DNA of 64,000 nt from Branchiostoma belcheri (taxonomy: Eukaryota; Chordata; Leptocardii; Amphioxiformes; Branchiostomatidae). The notes under the pieces were generated by a model. The model did not search any database and was not told the DNA's origin. It saw only the letters and a list, made by a program, of their open reading frames with translations. Of the stretch, positions 34,895-45,800 are shown in pieces. A program made the position numbers and the translations under genes. Within the stretch, counting starts at the first letter, position 1. The number at the start of each line of letters is the position of its first letter. The stretch is from positions 431,817 through 495,816 of the forward strand of contig NW_017803080.1 of the NCBI RefSeq assembly GCF_001625305.1, in the 5' to 3' direction.

Positions 34895-35090
34895 CCTTAC
34901 CTGGGCCCTTGGCCGGCCCCGTGCGGAGCATAGGCCACCGACGATTTCCCTCCATCCAGCTCTGTTCTGGGCTTCTCTCTCAACATCCTTCCAGCGCATT
35001 CCCAGTTCAGACAGCTCCTTCTCCTTCCCTACAGAGGGATTATGCTCCTGTCAGTACCGGGGAAAGTCCTCAAGCCTTGACTATGCCGAT
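34895..35090 (-). mobile_element. LINE ORF2 C-terminal fragment
   Basis: Minus strand reads KEKELSELGMRWKDVEREAQ, then NRAGWREIVGGLCSA, the 'LG....a...AqdR..WR..V' tail typical of jockey/RTE-type LINEs. Both ends are missing. A second fragment of this type lies at 61385-61590. Confidence 0.65.
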
Positions 35091-35388
35091 GTGATATGAA
35101 TAAAAAATATTTCAGACACAGGTAGTCTACTAAAAGAAACGAAATTTGCCTACAAAATTTAATTCACGTCCTATTAAATAATTATAGCTATTCAAATAGA
35201 TATTTGATAATTTTTCTTAATACGAACTGTGAAAATATGTTACTTCGACATGTTTTTCTTTGCATCAGCGATCAACTTAACCCAGACTCATCAGTGCTAA
35301 GCTCTAAGGCACTTGCAGTATAGCCCAAAGTGAGTTCTTGCTGACGTCTACTTTTACCTCGTGGCCTTTCAATTCTTTACCATATCCA

Positions 35389-36276
35389 TTAACCCTACCT
35401 AGACCGGGCTTTTTTGACATGGGGGGACCGGGAGGGGGGCTCTTTTGACCCCTCCCCTAAGAACTCGCGAACGGTATATCGTATGACCACCAAATTTTCA
35501 GAGAATGGTTTACTAGTAAAAATCTATCATATCTACAATTTTTATGTCGTTATGACGTAATATGACGTCATTATGACGTCATTAATGTGATTTTATTGGC
35601 CAAAACCGTCTAAATAGGTTTTCCCTGAAAACTAAATGGTATTCAACATAACTGTACCAAAAGTGTTTATGACAGAATATTATGGTGTACTAAGTCTTAT
35701 GTTGCCCATAGCAACACCGGTCATGCATATTTAAGATATCCGCCAACTTGGATCATCAATCTTGAATTTTAAAAAGTTTTTTCTTTCATGATAAAGCCTA
35801 AAATACATTGTAAACATACTAAAGACCTTCATTCAAACCTTTTTTGGAAAAAGAAATGGAAGTATTGATGAAATTTTAAGGAAAATAACCTGTATATACC
35901 TGTTCTAATAATATGGTCCGCCATCTTGGATTTTGGCCAATGACGTCATCAAATTAACATAAAGTATGCATATTTAATGATAACATTTACCTAAAATTAT
36001 ATGGGATGTTATTAATATTAGAAACCATGAGTAACTTGACATAAAACCCAAAAAAATTCTATTGTTGAAACAAAAAATACTAAATCTAGCAAAAAATTCT
36101 TGTCAGAAACCCGTTGCCATGGCAACACAAAAATTATTATCTTATTCCAATGATAGAGAATTGTTGCCAACAATATTCTAGGAAAAGTCACCAAGTTTTG
36201 CCGTTCAGGCGCTAGGTGACATCAAAGTTGCCGCGGGCACTTTTAGCCCCCCCCCCACCGGTCTAGGTAGGGTTAA
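35389..36276 (+). mobile_element. piggyBac-like MITE, copy B (TTAA flanked)
   Basis: Same termini and TTAA flanks as copy A and collinear along its whole length, with small indels. It lacks the segment holding two of the TGACGTCA palindromes (junction near 35721) but keeps three (35563, 35574, 35940) and one intact CCGCCATCTTGG site (about 35927). Confidence 0.85.
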
Positions 36277-38489
36277 TTGAGACAAAGGTATTCACAAAGG
36301 TACATACACAAAAACGTCTCACAAAGTTTGTCGCTTGTAACGCGGAGCGTGGAGGGCTCACGAATAATATTTAATTAATAAATTTCTTTTCCGAGTATGT
36401 TGTTTACATTTAAATGTTCTCAAATTTATTCATCAAAACCTGACCACTCTCTGACAAGTAGCTATAGAGTGCCGTGAGTTCGAGCGCATGAAAATGCCCG
36501 ATGTTAGGGCACCCCCCCCCCGTTATTTTAAATATATAATTACTTTTGAGGATTAATTTTTGTAACATCAAGCCTACGCATGTTGATGAAGACGTTGGGG
36601 GCTAAATCTATATTGCTCAGCAGAGCTAAGGCGGCCCAGGGCATATTCTAGCTACCACTTAGGTCCTGAATAAAACTTGTAATAACTCGACAATACATGT
36701 TTCAAAATGGCTCAAATTTGCAGGGGAGATAAATTAGATGAATATCAGTGCATCTAAATAAATTTGATGTTGTTATGTTAAGTCTATTTGTTTAGATTAT
36801 GAAAATAATAATGCCATTATTTTTGGTACAAAATGGAGTTTGCAGAACTATTCCCAAAGTCCAACAGTCACAGTTTTTTGCATACAGCTGCTAACACATA
36901 CCTTCTAACAGAAACTGGTGAGTTAAATCAAGATTTCCTTTCCTTTGTTTTGAAAAATTGTTTTTTATGAATATCATTGATAGATTTTGAGGGTAGCTCT
37001 TTAGAAATTGGCTAATAACAAAATGTAGCAATCATTTAACAAAATATTCATATCGTTTTGGTGTAGAACGGGACATGACGCATCATTTGACATACTTGTT
37101 TTCCTTCCTGAAAGGTGGCTATAGTTCTTTAAAATCGTTCAAAGTTTGTACTACAAATTTGTAGCAGGAAAGCCACATTTTGCCCATTTTCTCCCATCAA
37201 TCACAATTAATCATGTTGACAGCCACATCAATTAGGTGTTTTAGCACCTCCACGAGACACAATTATGAGCCATCCGCATTTGCATAAGGACGTATTGTTA
37301 TGCGCAGTTCTGTGAGTCAGGGACTGTCACATTGTTGTCTTTACCTTACTTGAAAGGAGGTTGGTTGAAAGAGAGAAGACAAAACGAAACGAAAAAAAAA
37401 GTTGCAAATGCCAAAAGTCTTCATAACAAAGGCTGAAGAACATTTATTACCGTATTTTAGCTAGTTTTGCTCAACAATCTATGGTATATATACATAATTT
37501 TCTCTCAGAAAATGGACTGGGAGACTCGTATCACGAGATCCAGTGATTCAAGTAGGCAGATAAAAAAATGGGTTACAAAGTAGCAAAAATTACACGATGC
37601 GTTGTGATTGTTTAAATATCACGCACGGGAAGGGCATTTTTTTCTATCAGGCTGCTTCTAACTAGCCTGGACGCCAGACTGTTTCCAGGGCGTACAATTA
37701 GGCCCGCTTCTCGGGTCCCGGACTAACATGCCCCCGAAGAAATTTTACCACAGAGCCTCTCAGTTATAGCCCTGAGCCTGTACTCTGGCTAACTCGGGGC
37801 CTAATGCGCTATAGGTCTTGGTATCAAGGTTACTACTTGCTTCTACATGTACCAAGGACATTATACAGAGTGTATAATGTCCTTGCTTCTACCATGGGGG
37901 TAAAAAAATTACTGTTAATTTTTACCTCCATGCTTCTACCAAGAGGACAGAAACGGTGAACGTAAAATGATTTGGCCTCCGACTTGCTTCATTGTGCCAC
38001 AAATAGCCTCCTTCAGACTCCTTTGCATGCTGAATAAATAGTAGAAATTGACCGAGAAACGTAGCCTCCTTCGCAGACTTCTGAGGCAGGGCATTGTTCC
38101 TTGGGGGGTGGCGTGGAGGGACAGCTACGTTTTGCTGCTGAGGGATTTTGCCGGGGAGAGACGATTTCACCGCACCGAGTTGAATTTATTTCAGACTTTT
38201 ACAGTACAGCCCCAAAACATGAAACCTCTATGCAATCATGCAGGTAAAAAATATTTCTTTTTGACCTCCTTGATGCAATCTAGACCTGTGTTGGCTTTTC
38301 CTTTGTCTGTATGCTGGAGGCCACCTTGTAAAAAATCCTGGGGGTCCAACAATTAACTCACCAGGAGAAATTAACGCTTGATACAGATGCAAAAGCGGGC
38401 GGGACCGAAGGCGGTGAACAGATACTCAAACTTATGGCATATTTACAAGCAAGTCACTCGCACTTGGTTCATTACAATATTAAAGTAGC
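36277..38489. other. gene-free stretch
   Basis: No coding exon recognised. About 37665-37800 holds a GC-richer block with 'agcctggacgccagactg' and 'gggcctaatgcgc', resembling other palindromic elements in the window. A perfect hairpin lies at 37853-37885. Confidence 0.4.
37853..37885. repeat. perfect 15-bp hairpin
   Basis: CAAGGACATTATACA, a 3-nt loop (gag), then the exact reverse complement. It is bordered on both sides by 'cttgcttctac', so it may be the footprint of a small palindromic insertion. Confidence 0.7.
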
Positions 38490-40520
38490 TAATCATAATA
38501 TTAAAATGAGGTATATGGCAAGGCAGGCNNNNNNNNNNNNNNNNNNNNACCAAGTCGTGTGTTGTAGGTGAAACTGCCTCAGCCTACATAGGAGATACAG
38601 CCTTTGGTTCCCCTTTTTACACATTTCCAGGACGTGCATGTCCCACTTCAGATCTGACTGAAAGGTTACTCCTAAGCACTTGGCGATACTGACAACTTCA
38701 AGTTCATGGCCGCCAATGGTGAGAACAGGAGGAGGAGGAGGAATCCGGACAAAGCAGACTTGCATTGCCTTACACTTTCCCGGGTTCATTTTCATTCTGT
38801 TGGTTTCTGTCCACGTAGAGAGGTTGTCAAGATCGCCCTGTAGTGTAGGTGGATGTGCAGCAAGTCTTGTTTCGATCAGGTTCAGATCATCCACAAAATG
38901 CCCACGACTTAGCGGTCAGGTTGTCGGTGATGCTATTGACGTGAGCTATAAAGACAATAGGGCCGAGTTTCGTTCCCTGTGCCAGGCCACATGTAAGGTG
39001 TTTCACTTGCGAGAGAGTTCCCTGGTACCTGGTTTTCTGACTCCGGTCAGTGTGAAAGTTGGCAATCCATGGAACAAGTTCCGGGCGGACTCCAAGCTCC
39101 AGGAGGTGACGTATGGCTGTGGTATGATCTACAAGATCGAAAGCCTTACTAAAGTCCGTCAGTACCCACGTGCTGCTTGTTCCACGCCTGTCTGCCGACT
39201 TGAACAGGTGGTCGGCCAAGTTAACAAGACAATGCGTCGTCGAACGACCCTTCAGACATCCAAACTGACTGGGAGATATGTTGTTACCGATGTCCTGTAG
39301 TACCCACGAAGCGATGAATCCCTCACAAACCTTCGCGATTAAAGACGTCAGTGAGACTGGACGTAACTGATCGATGCTTGGTGGGTGAGACTTAGGAAGT
39401 GGAACAACAACAGCTTCCTTCCACTCCCGTGGCACTATGCCTTCATACAGAGACTCGTTAAAGATATTCGCGATCGGCGTGCAGAGTTCGTATGCAAACT
39501 CTTTCAGTAGGACGCCGTTTATTCCATCCGGCCCAGGTGATTTCTTCACCTTCACTTGTAACAGTTTGTTGTACACCTCCCATGGAAGAACTGTGGGGGG
39601 AGCGCGTGACGGAAGAAACGCTGGTAGCTTGGTGTCGTCAAGCGGTGGTAGGGATGTTGTGATGTCGGTGAACTTGTTGTTGATGATATTTGCAATATCA
39701 CTCGGGGTGTCAGGTACACCTTGCACTCTTACCACCATCTCTTTCCTCTGTGTGCCGGTGAGAACTTTTAGCTCCTTATACCAAGCACTAGGATTTTGCT
39801 TCTTTAGTTTCTGAACTCTGTTGCTGTAGAACTCACTTTTGGCCCTTTTATTTGCTCTTTGGACTTTTATTGCGAAGTGTTCACCATGTTACCCAGTCCT
39901 GACCCTCGAACGCGCGCTGACGGAGCTTGATCGCGGTCTTGATCACTGGTGACATCCATGGTTTGTCTTGGATGTGAGTCTTGATTACTTTGATGGGGAA
40001 GTATGTATCGATTGCATGGGTTAAAATCCTGTAGAAGGCCGATGTTTTGTTCTGTGTTCCCCGTGCCTCCAAGACTTCTTCCCACTGATACTGGGTTATC
40101 CACTGACCGAACGATCGGATGTTGGACTCCATCATAGGTCGTACCTGACGTTTTGTAGTCTTGTTAAAGACCTTCTGGTGTTTGGGGTTCAGTAGAATCA
40201 CGTTATGGTCACTGCGCCCCAATGGCGAGGTCACAGTGGGCGGGTGATAGAAATCAGTAAGGTTTGTCATTATGAGGTCAAGAATAGCCTCGGATCTGGT
40301 TGGAACATTTACAATTTGTTGAAGACCATTGCCAGAGCACACATCAGACATGTCAATACGGTTAAAATCGCCCATAATCAAGTAACCTGCACTATCATAT
40401 TGGGTTCTCAATTTGTCTATGGTGTCTAACAAGTGTTGCCTTAAAGTTTCATCACAATCAGAGTTCGGCGGTGCGTACACTATACATACGATGATAGACG
40501 AGACCTTCCTAGGTAGGCGC
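38490..40520 (-). mobile_element. LINE with endonuclease and reverse transcriptase, frameshifted
   Basis: Minus strand, 5' to 3'. The endonuclease part carries VCIVYAPPNSDCDETLR, YLIMGDFNRIDMSDV and LGRSDHNVILLNPKHQ, the GDFN and SDHN boxes of an AP-type endonuclease. The reverse transcriptase has KKSPGPDGINGVLLKEF, QLRPVSLTSLIAKV, SQFGCLKGRSTTH, VLTDFSKAFDLVDH and GLAQGTKLGP. The catalytic FVDDLNLIE box lies in another frame after an extra base near 38895-38905, and a second break lies near 39880. Family by motif order: CR1/jockey-like. It is 5'-truncated at about 40520 where a fold-back element begins, and an assembly gap falls in the C-terminus. Dead copy. Confidence 0.9.
38529..38548. other. 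assembly gap (20 N)
   Basis: Run of 20 unknown bases inside the LINE. Its true length may differ. Confidence 1.
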
Positions 40521-41455
40521 TAGTATATTACTGTAATAATATGTTTATGTATTTTCTAGGTTTCTTGCTGACGTGTACTTTTTACTAATACAATGTAATA
40601 AGACTAACTGTACTCCCAGTATGACTGCTGGTTGAAATTGGTTGGTACAAAACGTCCGCTAAATCAGTATTGACTGTAATTTATGGTTCGAGTCGAGAGG
40701 GTTCGGGACATAAGTGTTGTTACTAAGTCCCCGTATGCCGAATGAAATCTTAAGGCCTAATGTTAATTATTCACAATATAAGACGAACCATTTCTATCTG
40801 TGGGGGTCTAGCTGAAACAGGTGAATATTTTGCTGTAAGAAATATTTAGACTAATAAAACAACCTTGATTGAAATTTTGTTTTGCCACAAGCCAATCAAT
40901 ATTTAAGAAGAAGCAAAACATCTCATGCGTTATACGAATTTCCTACACTCATTTTAGTTAGACCCCCACAGATAGGGATGGTTCGTCTTATATTGTTAAT
41001 AATTAACATTAGGTCTTAAGATTTCATTCGGCATACGGGGACTTAGTAACGACACTTATGTCTCGAAGCCTCTCAACTTGAACCATAAATTACAGTCAAT
41101 ACTGATTTGGAGGACGTTAAGTACCGACCAACTTCAACCAGCAGTCTTAGTGTGAGTACTTTCCGCTTTTTCTTATTCCAAGTCATTTTTTGCATCGTTA
41201 CTGAGGCGATTGCTGTGAATGCTCCGAACATTTTTCTCATATCTTTTTGCCATATAACATTCTACTAATCTCTTGTGCACAAGTTTTTTTTGGTCATACA
41301 TATTTTAGTTAAAATTGTTTCAATTTATCAATTTTCATCTTACAATGATGTGTTGACTCATGTGGGATATACATGTATAAGTAAAAAGTACACGTCAGCA
41401 AAAAGGCTAGAAAATACATAAAGATATTAATACAGTAACAGCTTATACCTCACCA
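40521..41455. mobile_element. large fold-back element
   Basis: The left arm 40521-40815 is the reverse complement, with scattered substitutions, of the right side. Its inner part pairs with 40962-41161 and its outer part ('tttatgtattttctag', 'tgctgacgtgtactttttact') pairs with 41382-41460. About 220 bp unique to the right arm (41162-41380) looks inserted. The spacer is about 150 bp. No coding capacity. It abuts the 5' truncation of the LINE. Confidence 0.8.
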
Positions 41456-42652
41456 CTGATTAGTCTAGAAAGGACTGGCTTCTCGTTGGATTTAGACAAG
41501 TCTTTTTTAATGTGAATGATAAAACAGGAATTCGGAGATCTCAGACCTCCAAACAAATATTATGTATGACGTAACCTTTTTGTCGATATGGATTATTTTT
41601 TCTTAATTTAAATTGTCTAAATCATCTCCCTGAAGTCTAACTCCATAAGAAATATATAGATTTAGCGCCCAACGACTTCATAAGCAGGCTTGATGTTTAA
41701 AGAAATTAATCCGTCGTCATTCATTTTTGAGAAATTTTGTTTTGTAACCGCAGCTAAAAACAGATATATAGTCAAACTTGTATAAGAAGACCACCCTGGG
41801 GACCTAAGGAATCTGGTCTTCTTAGAAAAGTGGTCTTCTTATCCAAAAAGGAGCCAGGTGACAAGAAAACGACACCAATTTCGAAGTTCAATATTTAACA
41901 CGTTAATTATTCTATTTATAGATAAGCATTTATTATTAGCAAAGATATTTAATACTAACCATCACATTTGTACAAGATTTTTTTAATGATAAACATTGAT
42001 TATTTTATATACATGTACATTGTTACCAATGTAACGTTACAGGTTGCAAAACTGTTTATAATGTACAATGTCCATTGTACTTGTAAACTGTACAAGGCCA
42101 AACTCTAGTTCCCTCGACAATTTCTTCTCAATCTCTGTCAGTCTGTCTCTGTCAACGTCTTTCTCTCTGCTTTTGCCATCGTGCCCTCCGCAATCGCCAC
42201 GAGAAGTCGAAAATGACTGACTTGGTCTCGGGCCTCAACGCCATTCACAAATAAAATTGTCTGAAGAGATCGGCATCGCGATTTAAAAAAAAAATATTTG
42301 GTGAGTGTTTCGCGTGACCAACACATGGCACATTTTCCAAATAATGTACATTTCTTTTGTACCCTCAAAATAATTGTTCTTCAGTTCGTTTTCGTTCGTT
42401 TTTTGGAACACGAAAAACTAGCGACAAGTTCCCTTTGTTTACTACGGCTTGGGTTTGGTTAGCTTGGGTTGCCTCTGCCATTATGCCAACATGAAAGTCA
42501 ACAGAAAAGTGTATGTGAAAAGATTTCCTATTTTTTAGTTAACCCCCTCACCACAACCACCTCGCCCGCTCTAGTAATTTCTCTCGTACACTCACAAAAC
42601 AACAAAGCCTTTCCTCGCAAACTGCACTTAATGTAACAACAAAATCGATATC
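41456..42652. other. gene-free stretch upstream of the NHL gene
   Basis: AT-rich. 41775-41842 has inverted copies of 'ataagaagaccac', probably a small decayed hairpin element. The promoter or a non-coding first exon of the gene at 42827 should lie here or further upstream; it is not identified. Confidence 0.4.
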
Positions 42653-42830
42653 ACTTTAAACCTGACCTAACGTAGAGTGGAGTACAAGAATGATTGTTTT
42701 CTGTCTTATTCATTTAACAGATCCAAATCCAGTAAACATGGACTTTAAACCTGACCTAACGTAGAGTGGAGTACAAGAATGATTGTTTTCTGTCTTGTTC
42801 ATTTAACAGATCCAAATCCAATAAACATGG
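42653..42830 (+). repeat. 89-bp tandem duplication spanning a splice acceptor and start codon
   Basis: Two adjacent 89-bp copies (42653-42741, 42742-42830) differ at only a few positions. Each contains a polypyrimidine tract, 'catttaacag' acceptor and a strong-context ATG (aaacATGg). The first ATG (42738) opens only MDFKPDLT-stop. The second (42827) opens the long frame of the NHL gene. Confidence 0.9.
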
Positions 42831-45800
42831 ACCACCAGATGTTCATATCCAACATCGAAGAATCGAATATTAATGCCATGCACACCTCCAACGCTCATGG
42901 CCAAAACCCGATGGATACGCAAAACACCCAGGCTCTAAATCCGACGTATGATAAAAATCCGAACCAGAACCTAAACCCAATGTACACGCCAAACAGTCAT
43001 GGCCAAAACCCGAAAAGTATGCAAAACACCCAGGTTCCAAATCAGCTGTATGATCTAAATCCAAACCAGGACCTGACCCCCATGACCACACCAAACACGC
43101 TGGACCCGAACCCGATGTACATGTCAAACACTCAAGAACAAAATCCAGAGTGCCATTTTTCTAATCCGATGTATGCTTCAGACATCAAGAACTCAAATCC
43201 AATGACTACACCAAACGCCCTTGACACGTATCTGGAGCATCCTCAAAGCGCTGTCAACCCTAGTTATAATCAGCTACAGGAAGCGGACATTCACGCCGAA
43301 TCAGCCTGAATCAAAACACGTGCAACTACAAGGCTGAACAATAATAAAGGTACAGCAAATGTGGAAGACGACTCTTACATCCACCCATCTTCGTCCTCAC
43401 ATCAAGAGGATGATGAAAATGGCGACAATAACACAACATCAACACGTTGCAATACAGCTAATGCACATGATGATATGGACATGGAACCGTACGCTGTTGC
43501 ATACATGTGTCGAGATGACATAACGTCGGTGGAGACAAGTTCAGAAGGCACGCAACCAAAGGACCCTTCTCAGAAAACAGAAAATGTTTCCAGCAACAAT
43601 GCTCACAGCCCGGCTGCAAAAACAAGATGCGACTCGAACAAGCATGACACTGAAACAATTCGACGCCAACCGCTTAACGTGCGTAACGCTCCCCAACCAA
43701 CAATTTGCGGTAAGAGCCGTTCATCTCTTTATAGAAATCTACTATTTATAATTACAAGCAGAATCAACCTACATCGTAAAATAGACATTAATTAAATTAT
43801 ATTTAGAAACCATGTATGTAAAATAAGTTTATGTAGAAAACTGCATAATTTAAAGAAAAACCAAATGAGCTTTCCGTTTTTTAAACCGGTTAAAAACTGT
43901 TTTGGTTATCCTGACTTTACTTAAATATTTCCATTTGTGTTTAAATGTTTTTGTGCCTTTATTGAACCTTAAAATAACTCACATTTTGGCCGCTGTAATG
44001 GAAGTCGAGATATGGCGGGAGTAGTGAAGGAAAACAATAATGCAAAAATAAAAAATAACACTAACAAAATCGATTAATCACTTCATTAGGTCCTTAATCT
44101 TTCCGTAAGAGTCAGTCATAGTGGCAAAAGCCCTTTAGTGATATGATATGAATCTTTTTTGCATGTTCTCGCCCAGAAGGGCTAAATGCAAAAGAGGGTA
44201 TGCAGTAGTGCATACTGGAACGCTATATTCTAATGCTAAGTGCTAGGGATCTATACATTACAACAATACTATATACTACCTATCATCTACTGTTAGCTGC
44301 CCTCTCTTCTCTCTTTTTGGAACATTTGGAAACGTAATTACATAGTTTGTCTACTATATATTCGTTCTTGCATGACATCAAGTGTTTAAACGTGTCCTGC
44401 TTTGACATTTTCTTACATATCTCGTCTAATTGACAAAATATCGAATAGCTCTTGCAACGTTCATCTTCATAATGTTGTAAGAAATGTGCAAGTGGTTGTT
44501 TTTCATTTCACAAACACCCTGAAGTTGCTATACCATGTGATTTGCAGGCCGTACGTATCGCCGAGTGTGGGTTGCGGTCCAAGCAACTGCATTCTTGGTG
44601 TCGTTGATATTGGCCGTATTTATCGTCGTCTACTTCTTTCATATAATCAACACCAACGAAGACAACCACATGGTAAGCAATGGTATTTAATTGTGCTATT
44701 AGCTGTCGTGTTAGTTTTGACTCTTTCGTCTTTAACTTTTACATAACTCTAATAAGAACATTTTTATATTTGAATATCGACAACATAATTGTTGGTTCAA
44801 ACACACATATTTTACTTGAGCAAATGATTTTCTGATCTTTTTAAAAATATGTTTAATAAATAATGTTTTGTCATCCATCATAATGAAAATCCTTCAAAGA
44901 AGTTGGTGAATGAGCAATTATGAAAAATAGATGCCAGTGTTGTTAGTTATTTTTCAAGCATTTATTTGTCAGTACACTACATGCATTTTCAACTTCTTAT
45001 ACTAAACAAAGTTTTTCTATGTCAAAGAACTCAAAGAACATATGAATACATGGATCTTATTACTTTGTATACCGTGTTTTGTGGGTTCAGTCTGTGCTTT
45101 CATTTGTTCAACCTTCCTGATCCCATGCTAAACATATATTTTTTTTGACACGCAATCAATTTTGGGGTGCCCAGGGGATGTCATTCGTATAAGCAAATGA
45201 TTATGGCCCTACTGTTACCTCCTCATTGAGTCAATGCTATTTTATCAACAGCTGACAACACCTGCGGGCTCTATCCACACCACATCATCAGCAAAAATGT
45301 CTACCCAGCAAACAACGATGGCCCTTAACACGACTGGAACAAAACCAGAAGCGATCACTAATGATGGTGTCAAACCGGGATCTTCGAACCACACAGATAA
45401 TATGCTCTCTTCATCGAGAAGAACATCGTCAAAGATATCTACCCACAAAACGATGGTGCCCTTTGACACGACCAAAACCGAACCATTGGTGATCACCAGT
45501 GGTTCTGTCACACCGACGCCGTCCATTATCAGTGGTGCTGTTACACCGACGCCGTCCATTAGCAGTGGTGCTGTTACACCGACGCCGTCCATTACCAGTG
45601 GTGCTGTTGCACCGACGCTGTCCATTACCAGTGGTGCTGTTACACCGACGCCGTCCATTAGCAGTGGTGCTGTTACACCGACGCCGTCCATTAGCAGTGG
45701 TGCTGTTACACCGACGCTGTCCATTACCAGTGGTGCTGTTACACCGACGCTGTCCATTAGCAGTGGTGCTGTTACACCGACGCCGTCCATTAGCAGTGGT

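Noticed and set aside
38680..39814. Plus-strand frames of up to 206 codons
   Set aside because: Antisense to the LINE reverse transcriptase at 38490-40520.
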